Shown here piece by piece: positions 7,604-15,516 of a stretch of DNA of 64,000 bases. Positions within the stretch are counted from its first letter, which is position 1. Each line of letters starts with the position of its first letter. The DNA is from Aldersonia sp036524855 (GTDB lineage Bacteria; Actinomycetota; Actinomycetes; Mycobacteriales; Mycobacteriaceae): assembly GCA_036524855.1 (NCBI GenBank), contig DATDBL010000247.1, positions 18,571 to 82,570 of the forward strand. The letters are read 5' to 3'. Under the pieces are notes generated by a model, which ran no database searches, was not told the DNA's origin, and saw only the letters and a program-made list of their open reading frames with translations. Both the position numbers and the translations under genes were made by a program.

Positions 7604-8380
7604 TTGACCACACTGGAGATCCGCGACCTGCACGCCGAGGTGGCCAACCCCGACGGCAGTGCCGAGCCGATCAAGATCCTGAACGGGGTGAACCTCACCG
7701 TCGCCTCCGGACAGACCCATGCCATCATGGGCCCCAACGGATCCGGCAAGTCGACGCTGTCCTACGCGATCGCCGGCCACCCCAAGTACACCGTCACCTC
7801 CGGTTCGATCACCCTCGACGGTGAGAACGTGCTGGAGATGTCCGTCGACGAGCGCGCCCGCGCCGGACTGTTCCTCGCGATGCAGTACCCGGTCGAGGTG
7901 CCCGGCGTGTCGACGTCGAACTTCCTGCGTACCGCCGTCACCGCCGTGCGCGGCGAGGCCCCCAAGCTGCGGCACTGGGTCAAGGAGGTCAAGACCGCCA
8001 TGGCCGAGCTGGAGATCGACCCGGCCTTCGCGGAACGCAGTGTCAACGAGGGGTTCTCGGGTGGCGAGAAGAAACGCCACGAGATCCTGCAGCTCGACCT
8101 GCTCAAGCCGAAGATCGCGATCCTCGACGAGACCGACTCCGGTCTCGACGTCGACGCGCTGCGCATCGTGTCCGAGGGCGTCAACCGCTACAAGGAACGC
8201 CAGAACAGCGGAATCCTGCTGATCACGCACTACACCCGAATCCTGCGCTACATCAAGCCGGAACAGGTGCACGTGTTCGTCGGCGGCCGGATCGTCGAAT
8301 CCGGCGGCAGCGAACTCGCCGACGAACTCGACGCCAACGGCTACGTCCGGTTCACTCAAACCGCGAGCGCGGGAGCGTAG
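7604..8380 (+). CDS. sufC: SufC, ATPase of the Suf complex
   Basis: A 258-residue ABC-type ATPase. The start is TTG 7604, supported by AAGGAGA 7 nt upstream and by the family N-terminus TTLEIRDLHAEV. Walker A is GPNGSGKST (near residue 45), the signature is SGGEKKR, Walker B is IAILDETDSGLD and the H-loop is LLITHYTRIL. The DETDSGLD form and the MQYPVEVPGVSTSNFLR Q-loop region are specific to SufC rather than transport ATPases. It hydrolyses ATP to drive rearrangement of SufB-SufD during cluster building. Confidence 0.97.
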   Translation: MTTLEIRDLHAEVANPDGSAEPIKILNGVNLTVASGQTHAIMGPNGSGKSTLSYAIAGHPKYTVTSGSITLDGENVLEMSVDERARAGLFLAMQYPVEVPGVSTSNFLRTAVTAVRGEAPKLRHWVKEVKTAMAELEIDPAFAERSVNEGFSGGEKKRHEILQLDLLKPKIAILDETDSGLDVDALRIVSEGVNRYKERQNSGILLITHYTRILRYIKPEQVHVFVGGRIVESGGSELADELDANGYVRFTQTASAGA

Positions 8381-8384
8381 GACA

Positions 8385-9689
8385 ATGACGGCTCAGGTCG
8401 AGACGCTCGATATCACCAGGATTCGTGCCGACTTCCCGATCCTGGGCCGGACCGTGCGCGACGGAAAACCGCTGGTGTACCTGGATTCCGGCGCCACCTC
8501 GCAGCGTCCGGTCCAGGTCCTCGACGCCGAGCGCGAATTTCTGCTCACCAGCAATGCCGCCGTGCACCGCGGTGCGCATCAGCTCGCCGAGGAGGCGACC
8601 GACGCCTACGAGGGTGCCCGCGCCGACATCGCACGATTCGTCGGAGTGGAGGCCGGCGACCTGGTCTTCACCAAGAACGCCACCGAGGCGCTGAACCTGG
8701 TGACATTCTCCTTCGCGGACGAGCGCTCCCCGTTCCGGCTCGGCCCGGGCGACGAGATCGTCATCACCGAACTCGAGCATCACGCGAACCTGGTGCCCTG
8801 GCAGGAGCTTGCCCGGCGCACCGGTGCGACGTTGCGCTGGTACGGCGTCACCGACGAGGGTCGGATCGATCTCGATTCGTTGGAACTCACGGAGGCCGTG
8901 AAGGTCGTTGCGTTCACGCACCAGTCCAACGTCACCGGTGCGGTTGCTCCCGTGGCCGAACTCGTCCGACGCGCGAAGGCCGTCGGCGCGTTGGTGGTGC
9001 TCGACGCCTGCCAATCCGTGCCGCACATGCCGGTCGACTTCCGCGCCCTCGAGGTGGACTTCGCCGCGTTCTCCGGTCACAAGATGCTTGGGCCGTCCGG
9101 CGTCGGCGTCCTCTACGGTCGTCGCGAGCTGTTGGATCAGCTGCCGCCGTTCATCACCGGCGGCTCGATGATCGAGACGGTGACCATGGAGGTCAGCACA
9201 TACGCGCCGCCGCCGCAGCGGTTCGAGGCAGGTGTGCCGATGACGTCGCAGGTTGTCGGCCTCGGCGCGGCGGTGCGGTATCTGGAAAGCATAGGCATGG
9301 AAGCCGTTGCGGCGCATGAACACTCGTTGGTTTCCGCCGCACTACGAGGCCTGAGCGAAGTCGACGGAGTCCGGATCGCCGGACCTACCGAGAACGTTCA
9401 TCGCGGTGGTGCGGTCTCCTTCGTCGTCGACGGCATCCACGCGCACGACCTCGGCCAGATCCTGGACGACGAAGGCGTCGCGGTACGCGTCGGGCACCAC
9501 TGCGCCTGGCCACTGCATCGGCGGTTCGGCATCGCCGCCACGGCCCGGGCGTCCTTCGCGGTGTACAACACCCTCGACGAGGTGGATGCACTTGTCGCCG
9601 CGGTGCGAAGGGCACAGGATTTCTTCGGCACCCACGACGCCAGCGAACTGCATCGCGAAGTCAGCGCGACGGTCGACGGAGCATCTTGA
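8385..9689 (+). CDS. sufS: SufS, group II cysteine desulfurase
   Basis: A 434-residue PLP enzyme that supplies sulfur from L-cysteine. The PLP lysine is in FSGHKMLGPSGVG (about residue 233), the catalytic cysteine is in VRVGHHCAWPLHRRFG (about residue 372), and the family stretch ELEHHANLVPWQELARRTGA is present. It follows sufC by 4 nt and its TGA overlaps the sufU start region, keeping donor and acceptor genes coupled. Its sulfur acceptor is expected to be the adjacent SufU. Confidence 0.97.
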   Translation: MTAQVETLDITRIRADFPILGRTVRDGKPLVYLDSGATSQRPVQVLDAEREFLLTSNAAVHRGAHQLAEEATDAYEGARADIARFVGVEAGDLVFTKNATEALNLVTFSFADERSPFRLGPGDEIVITELEHHANLVPWQELARRTGATLRWYGVTDEGRIDLDSLELTEAVKVVAFTHQSNVTGAVAPVAELVRRAKAVGALVVLDACQSVPHMPVDFRALEVDFAAFSGHKMLGPSGVGVLYGRRELLDQLPPFITGGSMIETVTMEVSTYAPPPQRFEAGVPMTSQVVGLGAAVRYLESIGMEAVAAHEHSLVSAALRGLSEVDGVRIAGPTENVHRGGAVSFVVDGIHAHDLGQILDDEGVAVRVGHHCAWPLHRRFGIAATARASFAVYNTLDEVDALVAAVRRAQDFFGTHDASELHREVSATVDGAS

Positions 9690-9691
9690 CC

Positions 9692-10141
9692 ATGCGAATG
9701 GAACAGATGTACCAGGAAGTGATCCTGGACCACTACAAACACCCGCACCACCGCGGTCTGCGGGAGCCGTTCGGTGCGGAGGTCCACCATGTCAACCCGA
9801 CCTGCGGCGACGAGGTGACACTGCGCGTGCTGATCGCCGACGACGGCACCGTCGCGGACGTCTCCTACGACGGGCAGGGTTGCTCGATCAGCCAGGCGGC
9901 GACGTCGGTGCTGACCGACCAGGTGATCGGGCAACCGTTGGAGACGGCGCTCGACATCGTCGATGCGTTCAACGCGATGATCGGCAGCCGCGGCGCCATC
10001 GAGGGCGACGAGGACGTGATCGGCGACGGCATCGCGTTCGTCGGGGTTTCGAAGTACCCGGCGCGGGTGAAGTGCGCGCTACTGGGCTGGATGGCGTTCA
10101 AGGACGCCGTCGTCCGCATCGACGAACAGGAGGCATCGTGA
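9692..10141 (+). CDS. sufU: SufU, zinc-dependent sulfurtransferase
   Basis: A 149-residue IscU-like protein with conserved cysteines in NPTCGDEV, GQGCSISQAA and RVKCALLGW. The insertion before the third cysteine (near EGDEDVIGDGIAFVGVSKYP) marks the SufU type of Gram-positive bacteria, which binds zinc and takes sulfur from SufS. ATG 9692 is preferred because GGAG (9678-9681) then has a 10-nt spacing; a TTG at 9686 overlapping the sufS stop would add two residues. Confidence 0.95.
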   Translation: MRMEQMYQEVILDHYKHPHHRGLREPFGAEVHHVNPTCGDEVTLRVLIADDGTVADVSYDGQGCSISQAATSVLTDQVIGQPLETALDIVDAFNAMIGSRGAIEGDEDVIGDGIAFVGVSKYPARVKCALLGWMAFKDAVVRIDEQEAS

Positions 10142-10545
10142 CCGATACGACCCACGAAACCGACGAGGTCACGGCGACTATCGAAGCAGCGACTACCGAG
10201 GAAGCGAACCCGCCGGATCCCGAGACAGCCAAGCTGATCGAGGACATCGAGGAAGCGATGCGCGACGTCGTGGATCCCGAACTCGGCATCAACGTCGTGG
10301 ACCTCGGCTTGGTCTACGGCATCAACGTCGAGGACGAACAGCAGACCGCCGTGATCGACATGACCCTTACCTCGGCCGCCTGCCCCCTCACCGACGTCAT
10401 CGAGGACCAGTCGCGCAACGCCCTGGTGAGCAGCGGGTTGGTCAACGACCTCAAGATCAACTGGGTCTGGATCCCGCCGTGGGGCCCGGACAAGATCACC
10501 GACGACGGCCGCGAACAGCTCCGCGCCCTCGGCTTCACGGTATAG
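10138..10545 (+). CDS. sufT: SufT/MIP18-family Fe-S maturation protein (DUF59)
   Basis: A 135-residue protein starting at GTG 10138, which overlaps the sufU stop (GTGA). After an acidic, Thr/Glu-rich 40-residue extension comes the DUF59 core: DVVDPELGINVVDLGLVYGI, the cysteine in TSAACPLTD, and VWIPPWGPDKIT. Such proteins assist Fe-S loading of target enzymes and close suf operons in mycobacteria. A repeated hairpin element begins directly after the stop and could end the transcript. Confidence 0.94.
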   Translation: MTDTTHETDEVTATIEAATTEEANPPDPETAKLIEDIEEAMRDVVDPELGINVVDLGLVYGINVEDEQQTAVIDMTLTSAACPLTDVIEDQSRNALVSSGLVNDLKINWVWIPPWGPDKITDDGREQLRALGFTV

Positions 10546-10546
10546 A

Positions 10547-10602
10547 GCGGCTCCGCCGCCCGTGAGTGGTTGTGGAGTCTCTGGACCCCACAAACACTCA
10601 CG
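10547..10602. repeat. intergenic hairpin repeat, family 1, copy 1 (post-stop)
   Basis: The small element GCGGCTCCGCCGCC is followed by a long imperfect palindrome, CGTGAGTGGTTGTGGAG with a short loop and CCCCACAAACACTCACG. It begins 1 nt after the sufT stop. Nearly the same sequence lies at 18867-18923, also directly after a stop codon. It may act as a terminator or 3'-end stabiliser; there is no T-tract. Confidence 0.8.
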
Positions 10603-10633
10603 ACCCCTCGCGGGCAACCGCCCGGCCCCTCCG

Positions 10634-10691
10634 TGATCACGCCCGTGTGGCCCCTGTTCTCGGCGTGTCGGAGGCCGCACGAGCGTGATCA
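10634..10691. repeat. intergenic palindromic repeat, family 3, copy 1
   Basis: The arms TGATCACGCCCGTGTGGCC (10634-10652) and GGCCGCACGAGCGTGATCA (10673-10691) are near-perfect reverse complements around a 20-nt loop. The right-hand 32 nt (10660-10691) recur with few changes at 19944-19975. Confidence 0.75.
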
Positions 10692-10788
10692 ACTCCGCGG
10701 GGTTCTAGTTCTGACCGGGTCCGAACACACCGCGTCGGTGATTCCACGAACAAAACTGGCGGTCGGTTGCCGCCGTACCCTCGTCTGC

Positions 10789-11181
10789 GTGAGCGGATAC
10801 GAGTCCCACGTCGAGCGCCTGATCCGGGAGGCGACCGAGCGGGGTGAGTTCGACAATCTGCCCGACGCGGGCAAACCGCTGGACCTGAGCGGCGCCGACG
10901 ACCCGAACTGGTGGGTCAAGCGCAAACTCGTGCAGGACGACCTCGACCCGCTCGCGGCGTTGCCGGTCGTGCTCCAATTGCGCAAGGAGCGGGACGGATA
11001 CCCGCAGTCCCTCGCCGATATCCGAGACGAGCGAACGGTGCGACACGTGTTGGCCGACTTCAACCGCCGCGTCCGTCTCGATCGACTCGAGCCCCGCTTC
11101 GGGCCGACGACGCACCTCGTGGTGCAGACGGTCGACATCGACGACATGGTCCGCCGCTGGCGCCACCTCCCTCTCCGGTGA
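10789..11181 (+). CDS. DUF1992 (DnaJ-homologue type) protein
   Basis: A 130-residue protein from GTG 10789. YESHVERLIREATERGEFDN, LPDAGKPLDLSG and WWVKRKL form the DUF1992 signature, found in small proteins often annotated as DnaJ-family homologues, though no J-domain HPD is present. The start fits a leaderless transcript: TACCCT (10776-10781) lies 7 nt before the GTG and there is no ribosome binding site. The longer open frame starting at 10570 runs through the palindromic repeats and is not credible. Molecular role unknown. Confidence 0.85.
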   Translation: MSGYESHVERLIREATERGEFDNLPDAGKPLDLSGADDPNWWVKRKLVQDDLDPLAALPVVLQLRKERDGYPQSLADIRDERTVRHVLADFNRRVRLDRLEPRFGPTTHLVVQTVDIDDMVRRWRHLPLR

Positions 11182-11199
11182 GTTGGAGGGGGCGCACCG

Positions 11200-11478
11200 T
11201 CAGCCCACGACCTCGCGCACCTGCGGCTCCGCGTGCCAGCTGAGGACCGCCCGTGACTGCGGGGTGCTCCACACCTTCTCGAGGAATGGGACGAACTCTT
11301 CGGCCTGACGCCGATCCGCGAACTCGAGGTCGACATGTACGGAGGTCGGGTCGAGGACCGAGCGCGTCACCCGGTAGGCGGCGACGCCACGCTCGGCGCG
11401 CGCGTCCTCGAACTTGTCGAACGCCGCCTTCCACGCGCCGAATTCGGGGATCTTGTTCTCGATGTGCAGGGTGTACAT
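11200..11478 (-). CDS. small dimeric alpha/beta-barrel (ABM-like) protein
   Basis: A 92-residue protein. ATG 11478 is preceded by AAGGAGGA at ideal spacing. The pattern MYTLHIENKIPEFGAWKAAF, then a central AYRVTRSVLDPTSVHVDLEF and AEEFVPFLEKVW, is the one-domain ferredoxin-like fold of antibiotic-biosynthesis-monooxygenase-like proteins. Catalytic function cannot be inferred. It is transcribed away from the LuxR regulator at 11571 across a 92-bp gap, so the regulator may control it. Confidence 0.75.
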   Translation of the reverse strand: MYTLHIENKIPEFGAWKAAFDKFEDARAERGVAAYRVTRSVLDPTSVHVDLEFADRRQAEEFVPFLEKVWSTPQSRAVLSWHAEPQVREVVG

Positions 11479-11570
11479 ATTTCCTCCTTGGTGGCTAGCT
11501 CCACGGTAGGAACCCGCGTGCTGCGCGGGCCATCCCCAGCCCTGGGGGTATCGCGGCCTACGCTGGGTCA

Positions 11571-12641
11571 ATGGCCGCGGATCTGGTGGCGCGCGTCGAG
11601 CGGACGTGTGCGCGCGATCTCGACGCCAAGCAGCTGCGCATCGAGGTGTTGCGTGACCTCGCCGTCGTCGGGTTCGATGCCCACGTGTGGGCGCTGACCG
11701 ACCCGGTGACGCGGGTGGGCACCTCGCCGCTGGCAACCGTGCCCGGCCTGCAGTGGCCGCGGCTGCCCGACCTGGTCCGGACGCGTTACCTCAGCCGAAC
11801 GCTGCGCTGGACGACGCTGTTGGACACGCACCGCAGCGTCGACACGCTGTGTCACGCGACCGGCGGCGACCTCGATCAGTCGCCGCTCTGGCGCGCGATG
11901 CTGCGTGAACTCGGCGTGACGGACGTGGTCCTGTCCGTGTTCGCCGACCGTTTCGGCTGCTGGGGCTGGCTCGACCTGTGGCGCTTCTCCCCGCATCCGC
12001 CGTTTCAGCCCGGCGACGTGGCCCGGCTCGCCGAACTCGCACCGATCCTCACCACCGCGTTACGTCGTTGCGAGGCACGCAGTTTCGGGCAGAGCGCGCC
12101 AGCCGGGTCGGTGGGCGCGGCGGTCGTGATGCTCGGCCCGGACATGCACGTGCGCGGACAGACCCCGGACGCGCAGGCGCAACTGTTCCGGCTGAACCCA
12201 CCCGATCCGCGGCCCGACGGCACCCCCGTCGGCGTTCCCGCGATCCCGGCCGCCGCCTACAACGTCGCCGCGCAGTTGATCGCGCGCGAGCAGGGCGTCG
12301 ACGATGCGCCGGCGCGGTCGCGGGTGCATGTGGGACTGCCGCGCTGGGTCACTTTGAAGGCGGACAGGATCGCCGGCCCGGGACCGCGGGAGGAGCGCGA
12401 CATCGTCGTGACCATCGAGGAATCCAGCGTCGCCGATCGCCTCGACCTGTTCTCACGCTGCCACGGGCTCACCCGCCGCGAGAACGAGCTGCTCGCGGTG
12501 TTGCTGCAGGGCAAGGCCACCCGGGCGATCGCCGCCGAATTGTTCCTGTCCGAGCACACCGTCAACGACCACGTCAAGGCGATCCTCGCCAAGACCGGGT
12601 GCGCGAACCGGCAGGTGTTGCTCGCTCGGATCGCCGGCTGA
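11571..12641 (+). CDS. LuxR-type transcriptional regulator with N-terminal GAF-like region
   Basis: A 356-residue protein. The last ~65 residues are a LuxR/GerE helix-turn-helix (LTRRENELLAVLLQGKATRA, then IAAELFLSEHTVNDHVKAIL). The N-terminal 290 residues resemble the GAF-like sensor half of actinobacterial LuxR proteins, without a receiver aspartate or ATPase motif. ATG 11571 fits a leaderless start, with TACGCT (11559-11564) 6 nt upstream. It is divergent from the small ABM-like gene, the most likely local target. Confidence 0.85.
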   Translation: MAADLVARVERTCARDLDAKQLRIEVLRDLAVVGFDAHVWALTDPVTRVGTSPLATVPGLQWPRLPDLVRTRYLSRTLRWTTLLDTHRSVDTLCHATGGDLDQSPLWRAMLRELGVTDVVLSVFADRFGCWGWLDLWRFSPHPPFQPGDVARLAELAPILTTALRRCEARSFGQSAPAGSVGAAVVMLGPDMHVRGQTPDAQAQLFRLNPPDPRPDGTPVGVPAIPAAAYNVAAQLIAREQGVDDAPARSRVHVGLPRWVTLKADRIAGPGPREERDIVVTIEESSVADRLDLFSRCHGLTRRENELLAVLLQGKATRAIAAELFLSEHTVNDHVKAILAKTGCANRQVLLARIAG

Positions 12642-12768
12642 GAAGGGTTCACGTCAGCGCCGATGTTGCTCCTTCGCCGCCTTCTGCCAGTTGCCTGGCC
12701 GATGACGGAGTGCCGATGGTTCAAGCGTTGCCAGAATTCACCGGCATGGCCAGGATAGGATCATCGGC

Positions 12769-13037
12769 ATGTCTGCAACCCTCGCCGGGCTGGAAGCACG
12801 CACCGCGGCGTGGAAGCGAACTAGGCCGACTACCGCGCGGTGATAGCCACGGTCAACGCGCTGAGCACGCAAACCCGCGAACGCCTGGACCGGGTGAACG
12901 GGCGGTTCGACGAGATGCGTGGCTATGTCGACGGCCGATTCAACGAGGCCGAGCGGACGGCAGCGGCGCGGCACCGCTCCATCGAGGAACACCTTGCGGA
13001 ACTGAAAGAACTCATCCTGCAATTTCGCCACACCTGA
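12769..13037 (+). pseudogene. degenerate small coiled-coil protein gene
   Basis: The original protein seems to begin at ATG 12769 (MSATLAGLEARTAA), but the reading shifts near 12811-12828 and an in-frame TAG follows. The rest (ADYRAVIATVNALSTQTRER, LDRVNGRFDEMRGYVDGRFN, EAERTAAARHRSIEEHLAEL) is intact heptad-type coiled coil to the stop at 13035-13037. A shortened product from GTG 12840 (65 residues) remains possible. Repairing the frame gives an uninterrupted ~88-residue coiled coil. Confidence 0.6.
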
Positions 13038-13066
13038 ACGGCGACCCGGAGCCGGGATAGGGGCGC

Positions 13067-13297
13067 CTACTCGATCCGCGCGATCACCGCCCCCTGCGCG
13101 ACCTCCTCGCCCTCCCCGGCGACCACGGTGATGGTGCCCGCCGCGGGGGCGAGCACCTCCGTGTCGACCTTGTCCATCGCGACCTCCGCGACGAGTTGAT
13201 CGACCTTCACCGTCTCGCCGGACTCGACGAACCAGGTGGACACCACCCCGGTCGCGTCGGCGTCCTCCGACATCGCCGGGAAGGTCACATCCGTCAT
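13067..13297 (-). CDS. free-standing lipoyl-domain protein
   Basis: A 76-residue protein that is one lipoyl/biotinyl domain: VTFPAMSEDADATGVVSTWF, then the lipoylation motif VAEVAMDKVDTEV (Lys near residue 43) and PAAGTITVVAGEGEEVAQGA. It carries acyl intermediates in a 2-oxoacid dehydrogenase reaction. Its start overlaps the E1-beta stop by 4 nt. The peripheral-subunit-binding and catalytic domains of a normal E2 are missing and no E2 or E3 gene follows, so it must work with an acyltransferase encoded elsewhere or in an unusual reaction. Confidence 0.92.
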   Translation of the reverse strand: MTDVTFPAMSEDADATGVVSTWFVESGETVKVDQLVAEVAMDKVDTEVLAPAAGTITVVAGEGEEVAQGAVIARIE

Positions 13298-14361
13298 CCC
13301 TGCATCACCCGGCGCACCGCCTCCTCGATCCGGGCCGGGGTGGGCAAGACGGCGTATTCGAGGTCGCGCGAGTAGGGGATCGGCACGTCGGGCACCGCGA
13401 CCCGCTCCACCGCCCGCAGCGACGCCGGGTTGCGTTCGACCACCGACGTGATCACCTCACCCGAGAGCCCGAACGACTGGTAGTCCTCGTCGACGACGAC
13501 GAGCCGCCCGGTCTTGCGCACCGACGCCACCACGGTGTCGCGGTCCAGGGGCACGACGCTACGCAGGTCGACGACCTCCACGCTGATCCCGTCGTCGACC
13601 AGCTTCTCCGCCACATCGAGGCTGTGGTGCACGCCCAACGACAGGGTGACGACGGTGACGTCGCTGCCCTCGCGGCACACCTTCGCCTTACCGAGTGGCA
13701 CTTCGTAGGGTTCCTCGGGTACGGCGCCGATCGAGCGGCGGTTCTTCTTCATCCACGGCAATCCCATGACGCCCTTGTGGAACAGGTAGATGACGGGGTC
13801 GTCGCTGCGGATCGCTGCGGTCATCAGGCCCTTCGCGTCGTACGGCGTGGAGGGCACGGCGATCCTCATGCCCGGCAGGTGCGCGAACGTCCCCCACAGG
13901 CACTGCGAATGCTGCGCCCCGTCGGAGTATCCACCGCCGACGGCACTGGTCAGCACCATCGGCACGCGGACGTTGCCGCCGGACTCGAAGTGGATCTTCG
14001 CCATGTGGTTGTAGATCTGGTCCATGCAGACGCCGAAGAAGTCGACGAACATCAACTCCACGATCGGGCGCATGCCCTCGACGGCGGCGCCGATCCCCAG
14101 TCCGATGAACGCCGTTTCCGAAATCGGGGTGTCCAGAACACGTTTCGCCCCGAACTCGTCGAGAAGGCCGGTGGTGGAGCTGAAGATGCCGCCGTATGCG
14201 CCGACGTCCTCACCCAGCACGAACACGGAGTCGTCGACGCGCATCTGCTGCGCAATGGCCTCGACCATCGCCTTGGCGGTGCTGAGCCGGCGCGTTCCCG
14301 GGTCAGGTTCCTGCGGCAGGTCGTGGGCGGGGGTGGTTGCGGCGCTTGTTTCGGAGGCCAT
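13294..14361 (-). CDS. TPP-dependent 2-oxoacid/acetoin dehydrogenase E1 component, beta subunit
   Basis: A 355-residue protein with the E1-beta transketolase fold: VLGEDVGAYGGIFSSTTGLL, the TPP-contacting ISETAFIGLGIGAA, and the C-terminal transketolase domain (VVDLRSVVPLDRDTVVASVR, VVVDEDYQSFG). It pairs with the alpha subunit encoded 1 nt upstream and precedes a lipoyl protein. A 25-residue unordered N-terminal extension precedes RRLSTAKAMVEAI. The substrate is unknown; pyruvate, branched-chain oxoacids or acetoin are all possible. Confidence 0.92.
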   Translation of the reverse strand: MASETSAATTPAHDLPQEPDPGTRRLSTAKAMVEAIAQQMRVDDSVFVLGEDVGAYGGIFSSTTGLLDEFGAKRVLDTPISETAFIGLGIGAAVEGMRPIVELMFVDFFGVCMDQIYNHMAKIHFESGGNVRVPMVLTSAVGGGYSDGAQHSQCLWGTFAHLPGMRIAVPSTPYDAKGLMTAAIRSDDPVIYLFHKGVMGLPWMKKNRRSIGAVPEEPYEVPLGKAKVCREGSDVTVVTLSLGVHHSLDVAEKLVDDGISVEVVDLRSVVPLDRDTVVASVRKTGRLVVVDEDYQSFGLSGEVITSVVERNPASLRAVERVAVPDVPIPYSRDLEYAVLPTPARIEEAVRRVMQG

Positions 14362-14362
14362 C

Positions 14363-15355
14363 TCAGGCTCCTTCCACGAACACGTACCGGGTCGCCTCGG
14401 CGGGGTCCGGGTTGGGAGAGTCCTTGGCGAACACGACGGCGTCCTCGACCCGCTCCTGCGCGGACGCGGTCATGACGGAGATGTCGTCGTCGGTGATTAC
14501 TCCCGTGTCGACGAGGCGTTTGCCGTACTGCGGGATCGGGTCGTGCTCCGACGCGGTGCTCGCGTCCTCGCGGTAGCCCTGGGCATCACCCTCGAAGTGG
14601 CCCCACAACCGCAGCGTGTGGATCTCGATCAGGCTGGGGCCGCCGCCGGAGCGGGCGAGCGCGACGGCTTCGGCGGTCGCGGCGTGCACCGCCTCGACGT
14701 CGTTGCCCTCCACCCGCACACCCGGCATGCCGTAGCCCTGCGCGCGGTCGGCGTTGGACTTCAACGCGGTCGACGCGTCGCGCGGCACCGAGATCGCCCA
14801 GTCGTTGTCCTCCACGACGAAAACCACCGGCAACTGCCACAGCGCCGCGAGGTTCAACGACTCGTGGAAGGCGCCCTGGTTCGCCGCGCCCTCGCCGGTC
14901 GCCGCGACCGCGATGTTGCGCGTCCCGCGGTGCCGGAACGCGAACGCCTGCCCGAGCGCCGGCGGCAGGCCCTCGGCGATGATGCCGGAGCACGAGAAGT
15001 GCGTCGCCGGGTCGAACAGATGCATGTGGCCACCCCGGCCGTGGCCGAGACCTGTTTCGCGACCGAAGATTTCGGACGCCAGCGCGCGCAGGTCCATGCC
15101 GTGGGCGATCGCGAGGTGGTGCGGGCGGTGCGTCGCGGTCACGGCGTCGTCGGTCGTGAGGTTCGCACACACCCCCGCCGCCACCGGTTCCTGCCCCGCC
15201 GACAGGTGCATCTCGCCGGGGATCAAGCCGGCCCCGATGTCGAAGGCCGGTTTCTTGTCCGCGTGGTACTCACGCAGGATCGCTTCCTCGAAGGTTCGGA
15301 TGAGGATCATCGTGCGCAGGAGATTGCGCTGATCCTCGGGGGCCAACTCAGCCAC
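14363..15355 (-). CDS. TPP-dependent 2-oxoacid/acetoin dehydrogenase E1 component, alpha subunit
   Basis: A 330-residue protein from GTG 15355 with GAGGAG about 6 nt upstream. The E1-alpha features are MILIRTFEEAILREYHADKK, GRGGHMHLFDP, and the TPP-diphosphate/Mg motif GEGAANQGAFHESLNLA. The short length and RGGHMHLFDPATHF are closer to acetoin-dehydrogenase-type E1 than to the long homodimeric AceE. It is the first gene of a three-gene operon (alpha, beta, lipoyl protein), divergent from the SNF2 helicase. The reaction is decarboxylation or cleavage of a 2-oxo compound and reductive acylation of lipoamide. Confidence 0.92.
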   Translation of the reverse strand: MAELAPEDQRNLLRTMILIRTFEEAILREYHADKKPAFDIGAGLIPGEMHLSAGQEPVAAGVCANLTTDDAVTATHRPHHLAIAHGMDLRALASEIFGRETGLGHGRGGHMHLFDPATHFSCSGIIAEGLPPALGQAFAFRHRGTRNIAVAATGEGAANQGAFHESLNLAALWQLPVVFVVEDNDWAISVPRDASTALKSNADRAQGYGMPGVRVEGNDVEAVHAATAEAVALARSGGGPSLIEIHTLRLWGHFEGDAQGYREDASTASEHDPIPQYGKRLVDTGVITDDDISVMTASAQERVEDAVVFAKDSPNPDPAEATRYVFVEGA

Positions 15356-15516
15356 GTCGCTCCTCAGGTCGGGGCCGACGCGACCCCCCGAAGCGGCGGC
15401 CGTTTCTCCTCGCTCCGGCGGCGCCGAACAACGACGCCGCCTCCGTCGCGTGACGATACGCCGCCGCTCGGCGTGGCGGGTCGGGTTTGTCGGACCCCGT
15501 CGCTACCGTTGGCCGA

